From Marinobacter lipolyticus SM19 (GTDB taxonomy: Bacteria; Pseudomonadota; Gammaproteobacteria; Pseudomonadales; Oleiphilaceae): a stretch of 57,960 bases of DNA. A program made the translations under genes and the position numbers. Shown here piece after piece: positions 1 to 10,059 of the stretch. A model generated the notes under the pieces. The model was not told the DNA's origin. It worked only from the letters and a program-made list of their open reading frames with translations, and did not search any database. The stretch is taken from assembly GCF_000397065.2 (NCBI RefSeq), contig NZ_KE007330.1:1-57960 (forward strand). The letters are read 5' to 3'. Numbering within the stretch: position 1 is the stretch's first letter; every line of letters starts with the position of its first letter.

Positions 1-22
1 TTACCCCTCGAAAGAGATGCGC

Positions 23-50
23 ATTCTACAGAGCTCAGGCGAGGAGTCAA
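23..50 (-). promoter_or_regulatory. Strong sigma70 promoter firing out of the left edge, probably rRNA operon
   Basis: On the minus strand a -35 TTGACT (45-50) and a -10 TAGAAT (23-28) are separated by 16 bases. A GC-rich discriminator (GCGCATC) follows, and an A/T-rich stretch (about 51-90) resembling an UP element lies upstream. This is the layout of growth-regulated stable RNA promoters. In Pseudomonas aeruginosa, as I recall, an rRNA operon lies next to pssA-ilvC-ilvH-ilvI, so a 16S rRNA gene just outside the window is the best guess. The transcribed product itself is not visible. Confidence 0.7.
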
Positions 51-190
51 CGAGCTTTTGAAACTATTTCAAAGATATTTCGGTTTCCCCCTATCAGCCC
101 GCTCAGAATGCACACAAACTGATCATAAAACCAACAACACTCCGCTTCAACAGGAAAATATGCCGGGGAACAAAAAGCCTTCAAGATTGA

Positions 191-236
191 CCGGGGAATG
201 CAGCAAACATTCCCGGCCCGCTGATACGGGCCGGGA
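191..236 (-). other. Overlapping hairpins downstream of pssA
   Basis: A perfect 10-bp stem (211-220 with 227-236, 6-base loop) lies just after the pssA stop. Bases 208-214 can instead pair with 194-200 (GGGAATG/CATTCCC), so the two hairpins exclude each other. No T-run follows on the minus strand, so this is not a textbook intrinsic terminator. It may end pssA transcription with help or insulate the promoter further left. Confidence 0.45.
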
Positions 237-245
237 AGCGGGTAC

Positions 246-1085
246 TCAGGAAGCGGAGTTACGGCGGGCTTTGCGCGTCAGCGCCATGAAGGGGCCGGAC
301 AACCCATAAATAAGGAACCCGGTAAAAAGAACCGTAGCGGGATCCAGGGCGATCACTACAAAGATCAGCACCACCAGCAGTATCGCCGCAAAAGGTACCC
401 TGCCCCGCAGATCCAGGTCCTTGAAACTGCGATACAGAATATTGCTGACCATCAACACACCGCTACCACCCACTACGACAATTGTCATGAACGTCAGCCA
501 GGTTGCAGGGTCCACATCGTGGAAACACCACACCATGCCCGCGACACACGCCGCAGCCGCCGGACTAGCCAACCCGACAAAGAACTTTTTGTCCACCGAG
601 CCAATCTGGGTATTGAATCGAGCCAAACGCAACGCTGCCCCGGCCACGTAGATAAAGGTGATCGCCCAACCGACCTGCCCCAACTCATTAAGCGACCAGA
701 AGAAGGCCACCATTCCCGGAGCGACACCAAAAGCTACCATGTCCGCCAGGCTGTCGTACTCCTCACCAAACTTGCTTTGGGTGTTGGTCATTCTCGCCAC
801 CCGACCATCCAGGCCGTCCAGTATCATTGAGACGAACACCGCAATCGCGGCGTTGTCGAACATACCGTTGGCAGCGGACACAATCGCGTAGAAACCGGAA
901 AACAGGGACGCAGTGGTCAGCGCATTCGGCAAAAGGTATATCCCCTTGCGCCTCACCGGTGCTCCCTCCACAAACTCCTCCTCCACAACCTCACCGGGCT
1001 CGAACTCGCCCACGGAGGATGCGCTGGAGGGTTTATCAGCCTTTTCGGTTTCTTTCGATTCCGGGATTTTTCTATCTTCAGTCAT
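246..1085 (-). CDS. pssA: CDP-diacylglycerol--serine O-phosphatidyltransferase
   Basis: Inner-membrane enzyme that joins serine to CDP-diacylglycerol to give phosphatidylserine, the precursor of phosphatidylethanolamine. The CDP-alcohol phosphotransferase motif is clear: D-G-L-D-G-R-V-A-R then E-Y-D-S-L-A-D, with several hydrophobic segments following. About 40 charged, poorly conserved residues precede the catalytic part. The ATG at 1085 is chosen over 1106 because GGAG lies about 9 bases upstream. The 279-residue length fits the long subfamily of pseudomonads. It follows ilvC on the same strand, after a terminator only about 40 bases upstream. Confidence 0.93.
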   Translation of the reverse strand: MTEDRKIPESKETEKADKPSSASSVGEFEPGEVVEEEFVEGAPVRRKGIYLLPNALTTASLFSGFYAIVSAANGMFDNAAIAVFVSMILDGLDGRVARMTNTQSKFGEEYDSLADMVAFGVAPGMVAFFWSLNELGQVGWAITFIYVAGAALRLARFNTQIGSVDKKFFVGLASPAAAACVAGMVWCFHDVDPATWLTFMTIVVVGGSGVLMVSNILYRSFKDLDLRGRVPFAAILLVVLIFVVIALDPATVLFTGFLIYGLSGPFMALTRKARRNSAS

Positions 1086-1125
1086 TCCGTTCACTCCGAA
1101 GGGCATTTGTGCGGAGTATATACGA

Positions 1126-1152
1126 AAAACGCGGCCACCCGGGCCGCGTTTT
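1126..1152 (-). terminator. Intrinsic terminator of ilvC
   Basis: AAAACGCGGCC (1126-1136) pairs perfectly with GGCCGCGTTTT (1142-1152) around a 5-base loop. On the minus strand the stem runs into a T-rich tract, just after the ilvC stop. It would end the ilvI-ilvH-ilvC transcript before pssA. Confidence 0.85.
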
Positions 1153-1174
1153 CAGAACTTGCCGCAAATCCGAC

Positions 1175-2236
<1,062 letters not shown>

Positions 2237-2258
2237 TTAAAAATGAATAGGCCGTCGG

Positions 2259-2750
2259 TCAGAGACTCAACACCTTTTCGCCACGAGCGATACCGGACAC
2301 ACCCGTACGGACAACTTCAAGTACACCTGACGTGCCAACCGCCTGAATGAAGCCGTCCAGCTTATCGCTGTCCCCCGCCAACTGAACCGTGTAAACCGAG
2401 CTGGTTACATCGACAATCTGACCACGGAAAATATCAACGGTGCGCTTGATCTCGGCGCGCTGGGACCCGGCGGCCTTTAGCTTGACCAACATCAGTTCAC
2501 GCTCAATATGAGAACCCTCGGTCAGATCCACCAGCTTCACCACCTCGATCAGCTTGTTCAACTGTTTGGTGATCTGCTCAATGACCTTGTCCGACCCGGT
2601 GGTAGTGACGGTCAGACGAGACAGAGTCTCATCCTCAGTCGGGGCCACCGTCAGGGTTTCAATGTTGTAGTTGCGCTGGGAAAACAACCCCACAACCCGC
2701 GACAATGCACCCGGCTCGTTCTCAAGCAAAACAGAAATGATTCGACGCAT
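2259..2750 (-). CDS. ilvH: Acetolactate synthase, regulatory small subunit
   Basis: Regulatory subunit of acetohydroxyacid synthase; it binds valine for feedback inhibition and activates the large subunit. An ACT domain opens the protein (ENEPGALSRVVGLFSQRNYN), followed by the ALS small-subunit C-terminal domain. The start at MRRIISVL (163 residues) matches IlvH/IlvN length and uses a GGAGAGGG ribosome site inside the end of ilvI; the upstream ATG at 2780 lies within ilvI. The start codon is only two bases beyond the ilvI stop, so the two subunits are probably translationally coupled. Confidence 0.96.
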   Translation of the reverse strand: MRRIISVLLENEPGALSRVVGLFSQRNYNIETLTVAPTEDETLSRLTVTTTGSDKVIEQITKQLNKLIEVVKLVDLTEGSHIERELMLVKLKAAGSQRAEIKRTVDIFRGQIVDVTSSVYTVQLAGDSDKLDGFIQAVGTSGVLEVVRTGVSGIARGEKVLSL

Positions 2751-2752
2751 GA

Positions 2753-4471
2753 TCACACCCTCTCCGTCTTGCTGAGCCACATGTCTTTCATAGAGCCACG
2801 GGCCACCTGCATTGGATACACGTGTTCAAACCGGTCCACGTAGATATCCACGAACACCAGCCTGTCCTTCATGGCCAACACTTCTTTGAGCTTGGTTTCC
2901 AGGTCCTCTTTGCGGTCGATTCGGACCCCAACGTGGCCATAGGCTTCTGCCAGCTTGATGAAATCTGGCAGAGACTCCATGTAGGACTGGGAGTGGCGGG
3001 ACTCGTAGTTCATGTCCTGCCATTGCTTGACCATGCCCAGAGCCTGATTGTTCAGGTTGATGATTTTCACCGGCAGGTTGTACTGATTACAGGTGGACAG
3101 CTCCTGGATGTTCATCTGGATACTACCTTCACCGGTAATACAAAGCACTTCGTCATCCGGGTGCGTCAGTTTCACACCCATCGCGGCCGGCAGACCGAAG
3201 CCCATGGTGCCGAGACCACCGGAGTTGATCCAGCGGTTGGGCTTGTCAAACTTGTAGTACTGGGCCGCAAACATCTGGTGCTGCCCCACGTCAGAGGTGA
3301 CAAACGCCTCGCCATTGGTCAGCCGACACAACGCTTCTATCACTTCCTGTGGCTTGATCACATCGGGACTGGTTTCGTATCGCATACCATGGAACGCGCG
3401 CCACTCGTCAATCTGCTTCCACCAGGAAGCAATGGCATCCGCATCCGGCTTTTCCTTGCTTTCCTTGACCAGGGTGATCATCTCCTTGAGCACCGCATCG
3501 ACCGGCCCCACAATGGGGACGTCCGCATCGATTGTCTTGGAAATGGACGCCGGATCAATATCGATGTGAACAATGCGTGCGCCCGGACAGAATTTCTCCG
3601 TAGCGTTGGTCACGCGGTCATCGAACCTGGCACCCACACACAGGATGAGATCCGAGTGATGCATGGCCATGTTGGACTCATAAGTGCCGTGCATACCCAA
3701 CCAGCCAAGGTGCTGCTTGTCAGAGGCCGGATAGCAACCGATACCCATCAGGGTATTGGTGATGGGATACCCCAGCATCCTTACCAACTCGGTCAACTGA
3801 CCCGACGCTTTACCAAGAATGACGCCACCACCCGCGTAAATGATCGGGCGTTTGGCCGCCAGCAGCATATCCACAGCCTTCTTGATCTGGCCGGCGTGGC
3901 CACGGATCGCAGGGTTGTAGGAACGTAGCTTGATCTTTTTGGGGAATACGTATTCATAGCGCTCGTTCGGTGTAGTCATATCCTTGGGAATATCGACCAC
4001 CACCGGACCAGGGCGACCGGTCGAGGCAATGTAGTAAGCCTTGCGAATCACCTCGGGAATTTCCTCGGGGTGACGCACGCTCAGGTTGTGTTTCACCACG
4101 GGACGGGAAACGCCGATCATATCGGTTTCCTGGAATGCATCTTCACCAATCAGGGTGGATGCAACCTGACCGCACAGAACCACCATGGGGATGGAATCCA
4201 TGAACGCAGTGGCAATGCCGGTGATAGTGTTGGTGGCTCCAGGACCCGAGGTCACCAGTACGGTACCTGGTTTTCCGGTTGCGCGAGCATAACCGTCGGC
4301 CATATGGACCGCGGCCTGTTCGTGCCGAACCAGAATATGCTTGACTTTGTCCTGCCTGAACAGCGCATCATAAATATGAAGGGCTGCACCACCCGGATAG
4401 CCGTATATGTATTCGATACCCTCATCTTGAAGGGACCGGATCAGCATATCGGCGCCAGACAATAACTCCAC
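2753..4471 (-). CDS. ilvI: Acetolactate synthase, catalytic large subunit
   Basis: ThDP-, FAD- and Mg-dependent enzyme that condenses pyruvate with pyruvate or 2-oxobutyrate, the first committed step of branched-chain amino acid synthesis. The N-terminal ThDP part has [14 protein letters not shown] and the catalytic Glu region [17 protein letters not shown]. The C-terminal Mg/ThDP motif is GEGSIQMN...NLNN. The 572-residue length is normal. The start is GTG at 4471, preceded by GAGGG with 9-base spacing; the in-frame ATG at 4447 lacks a ribosome site. About 490 bases of leader and promoter DNA lie upstream. Confidence 0.96.
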   Translation of the reverse strand: MELLSGADMLIRSLQDEGIEYIYGYPGGAALHIYDALFRQDKVKHILVRHEQAAVHMADGYARATGKPGTVLVTSGPGATNTITGIATAFMDSIPMVVLCGQVASTLIGEDAFQETDMIGVSRPVVKHNLSVRHPEEIPEVIRKAYYIASTGRPGPVVVDIPKDMTTPNERYEYVFPKKIKLRSYNPAIRGHAGQIKKAVDMLLAAKRPIIYAGGGVILGKASGQLTELVRMLGYPITNTLMGIGCYPASDKQHLGWLGMHGTYESNMAMHHSDLILCVGARFDDRVTNATEKFCPGARIVHIDIDPASISKTIDADVPIVGPVDAVLKEMITLVKESKEKPDADAIASWWKQIDEWRAFHGMRYETSPDVIKPQEVIEALCRLTNGEAFVTSDVGQHQMFAAQYYKFDKPNRWINSGGLGTMGFGLPAAMGVKLTHPDDEVLCITGEGSIQMNIQELSTCNQYNLPVKIINLNNQALGMVKQWQDMNYESRHSQSYMESLPDFIKLAEAYGHVGVRIDRKEDLETKLKEVLAMKDRLVFVDIYVDRFEHVYPMQVARGSMKDMWLSKTERV

Positions 4472-4764
4472 GATTTTCTACCCTCTTCTACGAGTGAATG
4501 AGCCGGGAACATTCCCGGTTGCCTGGATACCCGGCCTGCCTGCTTCTTGTGAAAGCGGCACCGGCTGCTCCTCCACACTACCTTTAAGAGGTTGTCTCCT
4601 GGCCAGCCGCCCTCCTGAGGGTTGCGGAGAACGGCCAATCGACGGGTTGCAAAAAAGCAACAACCATCCCGCGACCTGTGCGCGGCGCGTTCAGTGTGGT
4701 GATTAACGGGGGATACTCGCTCGGGATTGCCTGCCGTATTGACCCCTGTCTTCAGGCAATCGGT
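4472..4764 (-). promoter_or_regulatory. Long structured leader of ilvI
   Basis: No convincing gene is present. On the minus strand the leader between the proposed promoter and ilvI can form three perfect hairpins: a 9-bp stem (4725-4733 with 4753-4761), a 5-bp stem with a six-T loop (4646-4650 with 4657-4661), and a 7-bp stem CCGGGAA/TTCCCGG (4503-4509 with 4512-4518) about 30 bases from the start codon. A short frame beginning about 4676 (MVVAFLQPVDW, 27 codons) is visible but is not rich in Ile, Leu or Val. The function of the leader is inferred. Confidence 0.4.
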
Positions 4765-4793
4765 AATTTTGACAGCGGGAAACTCCCTGTCAA
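4765..4793 (-). promoter_or_regulatory. Candidate ilvI promoter within an inverted repeat
   Basis: A consensus -35 TTGACA (4788-4793, minus) is 17 bases from a weak -10 AAAATT (4765-4770). The -35 is one arm of a perfect 7-bp inverted repeat, TTGACAG (4769-4775) and CTGTCAA (4787-4793), so a protein bound here would cover the promoter. The weak -10 would fit a need for activation. Confidence 0.4.
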
Positions 4794-4964
4794 TAGCAGT
4801 GTACGGATTCTATGCCCATACTGGCGAAAGGTCTGCCATACTTTATGCAGATTTTTGAACCACGATAGAGAAAATCCGGCCATCGGATGGCATGATAAAA
4901 GCACTAAAAAACATTGGGCAACCAGAGGTTGGCCCGAACCGGCTAACGCGAGACGAGTAGAGTA

Positions 4965-5438
4965 ATGAATAAAAGAATCCTGACACTGGCTTTCATTCTG
5001 GTAGCCGCACCTGTTGCTGCCTCAGCTGCATCCGTCTACAAATGGACTGACGAGCAAGGCGTCACCCACTTTGGCGACCGCCAACCGACTGGCCAGCAAG
5101 CCGAACGCGTCAATGTCCGAAGCGGTACATCCTCAGGTGGCCAACAAGGGCAAAGCCCTCAGGAACAACTGGAAGACCTGGAAGCGCGGCAGGCAGACGA
5201 GGCTGAAAAGCGCGAAGAATCAGCCGTTGAGGAAGCCCGCCGCAAACAGAGGGAAGCAAACTGCGCAACCGCCCGCAGCAATCTGAGAATTCTGGACCGC
5301 AACAGCCGGATTCGCGTTGAGGAAGATGGCGAACAACGCTACCTATCCCCGGAAGAGATTGACGAGCAACGCCAGAAGTTCCAGGAGATTGCAGACGAGA
5401 ACTGCGGCGCAGAAGAGGACGCTCAGGCAGAGCGCTAA
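4965..5438 (+). CDS. DUF4124 domain periplasmic protein
   Basis: Small exported protein of unknown function. A cleavable signal peptide (MNKRILTLAFILVAAPVAAS, cut near A-S-A) is followed by the DUF4124 core YKWTDEQGVTHFGDRQP at about residues 25-42. DUF4124 resembles an SH3-like or murein-associated fold in other envelope proteins. A highly charged Glu/Arg/Gln-rich stretch (about 65-105) should be helical or coiled-coil, and the tail has YLSPEEIDEQRQKF. Two cysteines in the C-terminal half could form a disulfide. It stands alone, convergent with clpB. Confidence 0.85.
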   Translation: MNKRILTLAFILVAAPVAASAASVYKWTDEQGVTHFGDRQPTGQQAERVNVRSGTSSGGQQGQSPQEQLEDLEARQADEAEKREESAVEEARRKQREANCATARSNLRILDRNSRIRVEEDGEQRYLSPEEIDEQRQKFQEIADENCGAEEDAQAER

Positions 5439-5446
5439 GAGATATG

Positions 5447-5481
5447 CCAGAAGGGGCGATCAAAGTGATCACCCCTTCTGG
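5447..5481. terminator. Bidirectional terminator between the DUF4124 gene and clpB
   Basis: CCAGAAGGGG (5447-5456) and GATCA (5458-5462) pair with TGATC (5466-5470) and CCCCTTCTGG (5472-5481), with one mismatch and a 3-base loop. The T-run is short on either strand, but the stem is long and lies between two convergent genes. Confidence 0.7.
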
Positions 5482-5483
5482 TT

Positions 5484-8060
5484 TCAGAGTTTATCAAACA
5501 CCAGCGCGTGTTCCTGCACGGTCCCGCGAATGGTATCCCCGGGAACAAATTCGCCCTGCAACAGGCGCTGTGCCAGCGGGTTTTCAATCATGCGCTGGAT
5601 AGCACGCTTCAGCGGCCGAGCGCCATAAACCGGGTCGTAACCGACTTCTGCCAGCAACTCCATAGCAGCATCGTCCAGCTCCAGCTTCATGTCCTGATCC
5701 CGCAGACGCTTACTCAGCGACTCGATCTGGATTCTTGCAATACCCTGGATCTGGCTTTCCGCCAGCGGATGGAAGACCACCACTTCATCCACACGGTTGA
5801 TGAACTCGGGCCGGAAGTGAGTACCCACGACCTCCATCACCGCACTCTTCATGGATTCATAGTTTTCCTCACCGGCCTTCTGCTGAATGATGTCCGATCC
5901 CAGGTTGGAGGTCATCACGATCACCGTATTACGGAAGTCGACCGTCCGGCCCTGCCCGTCCGTCAGGCGACCGTCTTCCAGCACCTGCAACAGGATATTG
6001 AATACATCCGGATGAGCCTTCTCAACCTCATCCAGCAACAGCACTGAATAAGGACGACGGCGAACCGCTTCGGTCAGGTACCCACCTTCCTCATACCCCA
6101 CATAGCCGGGAGGTGCACCGATCAGTCGTGCCACAGAGTGCTTCTCCATGAATTCCGACATGTCGATTCGCACCATAGCCTCTTCGGTATCGAAGAGGAA
6201 CGACGCCAGCGACTTGCACAACTCGGTCTTACCAACACCGGTTGGCCCAAGAAACAGGAACGAGCCGTTCGGTCGGTGGGGATCAGCCAGACCAGCGCGG
6301 GAACGGCGGACGGCATTGGATACGGCTTCCACCGCTTCATCCTGACCAATGACCCGACCATGGAGCGCTTCCTCCATGCGCATCAGCTTGTCACGCTCCC
6401 CCTCCAGCATCTTGGACACCGGAATACCGGTCCACTTGGAGACAACCTCGGCAATTTCCTCGTCCGTGACCCGATTTCGGAGCAGCTTCATCTCCATCAT
6501 TTCAGCCTGACTGGCCATATCCAACTGACGTTCCAGCTCCGGTATGTTGCCGTACTGAAGCTCGGACATTCGGCCAAGATCACCGGCGCGGCGAGCGTTT
6601 TCCAGGTCAATCCTGGCCTGCTCCAACTGGCTCTTGATCTTCTGGGAGCCGTGCAGCGCGGCCTTTTCAGTGTTCCACACTTCTTCCAGGTCGGCGTATT
6701 CGCGCTCAACACCAGAAATCACGTCAGACAGCTCTTCCAAACGTTTTTTCGAAGCGGCATCGGTTTCCTTTTTCAGCGCTTCACGCTCGATCTTGAGCTG
6801 AATCAGGCGACGCTCAAGGCGATCCAGCGCTTCCGGCTTTGAATCCATTTCCATTCGGATCTGACTGGCGGCCTCGTCGACCAGATCAATGGCCTTGTCC
6901 GGCAGCTGACGGTCGGTAATGTAGCGATGGGAAAGCTTGGCGGCGGCAATGATCGCCCCATCCGTCACTTCAACCCCGTGATGAACCTCGTAACGTTCCT
7001 TCAGACCACGCAGGATGGCGATGGTGTCTTCTTCGTTAGGCTCGCTGACCAAGACTTTCTGGAAACGGCGCTCAAGGGCCGCGTCTTTCTCGATATTTTC
7101 ACGATACTCGTCCAGGGTGGTGGCGCCCACACAATGCAACTCGCCCCGAGCCAGAGCCGGCTTGAGCATGTTGCCGGCGTCCATGGAACCTTCGGCCTTA
7201 CCGGCACCCACCATGGTATGGATTTCATCGATGAACAGAATGATCTGGCCTTCCTGCTTCGCCAGCTCATTCAGCACCGCCTTCAGGCGCTCCTCGAACT
7301 CACCGCGGAATTTGGCACCCGCGATCAACGATCCCATATCCAGGGACAGCACCTTTTTGTTCTTCAGACCTTCAGGTACTTCTCCGTTCACAATTCGCTG
7401 AGCCAATCCCTCAACAATGGCGGTTTTGCCCACCCCGGGCTCGCCAATCAACACAGGATTGTTCTTGCGACGACGCTGCAGCACCTGGATTGTGCGTCGA
7501 ATTTCGTCATCACGCCCGATCACCGGGTCCAACTTGCCCGCCTCGGCCCGTTCAGTCAGATCAATGGTGTATTTGGAAAGCGCTTGGCGGCTTTCCTCCG
7601 CGGCCGCGTCGTTGACGGGCTCACCACCACGAACCTCATCGATGGCTTTTTCCAGCGCGGCCTTGTCCACGCCCTGCTCCCGCAAAACCCGCCCGAGAGT
7701 GCCTCGATCTTCCAGGGCGGCAAGTAACATCAGCTCACTGGAAATAAACTGATCCTTGCGCTTCTGGGCCAGCTTGTCCGCGATATTGAACAGGCGCCCC
7801 ATGTCGTTGGACATGGAGACATCACCCGCAGAGCCCTTAACTTCCGGGAGATTCTCAATCTCACGGGCAACGGCCTGACGCACACGGCCGGGTTCAACTC
7901 CAGCCTGCTTCAATAACGGCTTGATAGAGCCGGCATCCTGATCCAGTAACGCCTGCATCAAGTGCACCGGTTCAATAAAGTTATGATCCTTGCCCACGGC
8001 AAGGGACTGCGCATCGGCGAGCGCGGTTTGCAGTCGGCTGGTGAGTTTGTCAATTCGCAT
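5484..8060 (-). CDS. clpB: ClpB disaggregase (Hsp100 chaperone)
   Basis: ATP-driven hexameric disaggregase that works with DnaK/DnaJ/GrpE to rescue aggregated proteins. The order is standard: double Clp N domain (1-145), first AAA module with Walker A GEPGVGKT at 206-213, a coiled-coil middle domain (about 405-525) rich in charged heptads, then the second AAA module with GPTGVGKT near 606 and FLFLGPTG context, and the C-terminal D2-small domain. The middle domain separates it from ClpA and ClpC. The 858-residue length is typical. A sigma32-type promoter lies upstream. Confidence 0.98.
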   Translation of the reverse strand: MRIDKLTSRLQTALADAQSLAVGKDHNFIEPVHLMQALLDQDAGSIKPLLKQAGVEPGRVRQAVAREIENLPEVKGSAGDVSMSNDMGRLFNIADKLAQKRKDQFISSELMLLAALEDRGTLGRVLREQGVDKAALEKAIDEVRGGEPVNDAAAEESRQALSKYTIDLTERAEAGKLDPVIGRDDEIRRTIQVLQRRRKNNPVLIGEPGVGKTAIVEGLAQRIVNGEVPEGLKNKKVLSLDMGSLIAGAKFRGEFEERLKAVLNELAKQEGQIILFIDEIHTMVGAGKAEGSMDAGNMLKPALARGELHCVGATTLDEYRENIEKDAALERRFQKVLVSEPNEEDTIAILRGLKERYEVHHGVEVTDGAIIAAAKLSHRYITDRQLPDKAIDLVDEAASQIRMEMDSKPEALDRLERRLIQLKIEREALKKETDAASKKRLEELSDVISGVEREYADLEEVWNTEKAALHGSQKIKSQLEQARIDLENARRAGDLGRMSELQYGNIPELERQLDMASQAEMMEMKLLRNRVTDEEIAEVVSKWTGIPVSKMLEGERDKLMRMEEALHGRVIGQDEAVEAVSNAVRRSRAGLADPHRPNGSFLFLGPTGVGKTELCKSLASFLFDTEEAMVRIDMSEFMEKHSVARLIGAPPGYVGYEEGGYLTEAVRRRPYSVLLLDEVEKAHPDVFNILLQVLEDGRLTDGQGRTVDFRNTVIVMTSNLGSDIIQQKAGEENYESMKSAVMEVVGTHFRPEFINRVDEVVVFHPLAESQIQGIARIQIESLSKRLRDQDMKLELDDAAMELLAEVGYDPVYGARPLKRAIQRMIENPLAQRLLQGEFVPGDTIRGTVQEHALVFDKL

Positions 8061-8133
8061 AATGAGTTTTTCCCCGATTCAATGACCGGATGCTCCAGCG
8101 GTATCGCTGACATCCCGATTGCCTTGACATTAA

Positions 8134-8161
8134 ATGTAGGGGCAACCGGGTGGACTTCAAG
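8134..8161 (-). promoter_or_regulatory. Heat-shock (sigma32) promoter of clpB
   Basis: On the minus strand CTTGAA (8156-8161) is followed after 13 bases by CCCCTACAT (8134-8142). This closely matches the RpoH consensus CTTGAA-N13/14-CCCCATNT and lies about 75 bases upstream of the clpB start. Heat-shock control of clpB is established in related bacteria. Confidence 0.8.
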
Positions 8162-8198
8162 CAGGGAGAGACAGAATCTGTCAGAAAATTGACGGGCG

Positions 8199-8954
8199 TC
8201 AGGCGCAGTCCGATAACCAGATCATGCTGGCCATACGCCCTGTCTGGCCATCGCGTCGGTAGGAAAAGAACGTGTGAGGCTCGGAAACGGTGCAACGGTC
8301 GCCACCGTAGACCTGGCTCACACCGGACGCGGCCAGACGCTGACGGGCAAGCAGATAGATATCCGCCATATAGTGACCTTCCCGCGCGCCCTGCCCCGAG
8401 AACGCGTCGGCAGCGGCAGGATCATTTAGCAGGAAAGCCTCCCGCACTTCGGCCCCCACTTCGAACTGACGGGGGCCAATGGCCGGACCCAGCCAGGCCA
8501 TCAACTCCGCCGGGTTACACCCCATGTCGCTCACCAACGCCTCCAGGACGCCATCACAGAGACCGCGCCACCCAGCGTGGGCCGCTCCCACCCGGGTACC
8601 AGAAACGTCGCAGAGTAGCACTGGCAGGCAGTCAGCGGTCATGATCACGCAGCCATGACCAGCCTGATCGGTATGACTGGCATCGGCTTTCGGAACACCT
8701 GCAACCGGTAGCGATACCACGTCCGTTCCATGGACCTGTTCCAGCCAGCCGACCTTGCACAGCTCAACCCCTGCCATCGCAGCCAGACGCTGCCGGTTTT
8801 CCTGCACACGCTGCGGATCATCACCAACATGATTGCCAAGATTCATGGAATCCCATGGTGCCGGACTGACCCCACCCGCACGGGTGGAAGAAATCGCTCG
8901 CACGCGCGCTGGGGCCGGCCAGTCGGGCGCTATTACAGACCGATCAGAATTCAT
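8199..8954 (-). CDS. pgeF: Peptidoglycan editing factor PgeF (YfiH/DUF152 family)
   Basis: Cytoplasmic enzyme of the multicopper-like Cys-His family. In E. coli, PgeF keeps L-Ser out of the peptide stem by cleaving UDP-MurNAc-L-Ser; older annotations call it polyphenol oxidase or laccase. Family motifs are present: EQVHGTDVV, the TADCLPVLLCD block, and AHAGWRGL with the catalytic His, followed by GPAIGPRQFEVG. The length of 251 residues is typical. Its start lies within the last 11 bases of rluD, so the two are almost certainly co-transcribed, as in many gammaproteobacteria. Confidence 0.93.
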   Translation of the reverse strand: MNSDRSVIAPDWPAPARVRAISSTRAGGVSPAPWDSMNLGNHVGDDPQRVQENRQRLAAMAGVELCKVGWLEQVHGTDVVSLPVAGVPKADASHTDQAGHGCVIMTADCLPVLLCDVSGTRVGAAHAGWRGLCDGVLEALVSDMGCNPAELMAWLGPAIGPRQFEVGAEVREAFLLNDPAAADAFSGQGAREGHYMADIYLLARQRLAASGVSQVYGGDRCTVSEPHTFFSYRRDGQTGRMASMIWLSDCA

Positions 8955-9921
8955 GGCTATCCAGATCCTTCACATGCTGGCGTAACGCTGCCAACAAGTG
9001 CTCCATATCCTCCGGCAAAGGCACTTCCCAGGTGAGAATTTCTCCGGTTTCCGGATGCTCCAGGGTCAGTTGGCGCGCATGGAGCGCCTGACGCTGAAAC
9101 GCCGCCAGCACCTCTCGCAATTCCTCCGTGGTGCCTTTGGGCAGACGCAGCCGACCACCATAGACAGGGTCCCCGAGCAACGGATGCTTCACATGGGCCA
9201 TGTGGACGCGAATCTGGTGGGTACGTCCGCTCTCGAGCTTGCAGCGAACATGGGTGTGCGCTGCAAATCGCTCCACCAACCGATAGTGTGTCACTGCCGG
9301 TTTGCCGGTCGGCACGACAGCCATCTTCTTACGCTCGCGGGGGTGACGACCAATAGGGGCATCCACCGTGGCACCTCCCGTCAACGTTCCCACCACCACG
9401 GCTTCGTATTCACGCCCCATGGTTCGGGTCTGCAACTGATCCACCAGGGATGTATGGGCAATCAGGCTGCGCGCGACCACCATAATGCCGGAAGTGTCCT
9501 TGTCGAGACGGTGGACAATGCCTGCCCTGGGCAGGTTCTCCACTTCCGGTGCATAATTGAGCAACGCGTTGACCAGGGTACCATCGGCATGGCCTGCGGC
9601 AGGATGCACCACCAGTCCGGCCGGTTTGTTGATCACCAGCAGATGCTTATCTTCGTAGACCACATCCAGCGTAATCGATTCCGCTTGCCAGCTCACCTGT
9701 GCTTCCGGTTCAGCATCCAGCTCCAGACGGTCATCAAGCATCACCTTGTCCCGCGGCTTACGATTTTCACCGTTGACGGTCAGGGCACCACTTTTGATCC
9801 AACCCTGCAAACGCGAGCGGGAATGCTCCGGCATCAGTTCTGCCGCAGCCTGATCCAGGCGTCGGTCACTCAACTCCGGCGGAACGGAAAAAGCAGCGGT
9901 AATACGGTTTTCAGCAGACAT
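8944..9921 (-). CDS. rluD: 23S rRNA pseudouridine synthase RluD
   Basis: Makes pseudouridines 1911, 1915 and 1917 in helix 69 of 23S rRNA. An S4-like RNA-binding domain comes first (DRRLDQAAAEL to about 75), then the RluA-type catalytic domain with HRLDKDTSGIMV, where Asp is the nucleophile. The C-terminal part has the QIRVHMAHVKHPLLGD block. The length of 325 residues is normal. A GGGGG stretch precedes the ATG. It diverges from bamD and overlaps pgeF, the common order in this lineage. Confidence 0.96.
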   Translation of the reverse strand: MSAENRITAAFSVPPELSDRRLDQAAAELMPEHSRSRLQGWIKSGALTVNGENRKPRDKVMLDDRLELDAEPEAQVSWQAESITLDVVYEDKHLLVINKPAGLVVHPAAGHADGTLVNALLNYAPEVENLPRAGIVHRLDKDTSGIMVVARSLIAHTSLVDQLQTRTMGREYEAVVVGTLTGGATVDAPIGRHPRERKKMAVVPTGKPAVTHYRLVERFAAHTHVRCKLESGRTHQIRVHMAHVKHPLLGDPVYGGRLRLPKGTTEELREVLAAFQRQALHARQLTLEHPETGEILTWEVPLPEDMEHLLAALRQHVKDLDSHEF

Positions 9922-9990
9922 TAAGCCCCCGGGGCCGATGGTGTTGTGTTACGTTTCAGTCAGAAATTCTCAATCAAGTTGGCCAGCCAC

Positions 9991-10019
9991 TGCACAAGGC
10001 ACAGGTTCCCCGTTACAAT
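9991..10019 (+). promoter_or_regulatory. Candidate bamD promoter
   Basis: TGCACA (9991-9996), a 17-base spacer and TACAAT (10014-10019) lie about 40 bases upstream of bamD. The -10 matches five of six consensus bases and the -35 four of six. Confidence 0.4.
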
Positions 10020-10059
10020 GGCCGATCATTCGCATTAAGTCATTATACGGGATTCCGGC

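Noticed and set aside
58..309. Plus-strand open frame of 83 codons at the left edge
   Set aside because: It overlaps the rRNA-type promoter region and the end of pssA, has no ribosome site and has low-complexity polar content; it is a chance frame.
4646..4661. GTTGC-A6-GCAAC as an ilvI attenuator terminator
   Set aside because: The T6 lies in the loop, not after the stem, so it cannot act as an intrinsic terminator by itself; kept only as a leader stem.
4678..4965. Plus-strand frame of 95 codons before the DUF4124 gene
   Set aside because: No ribosome site, no recognisable domain, and it covers the inverted repeats and predicted promoter of ilvI.
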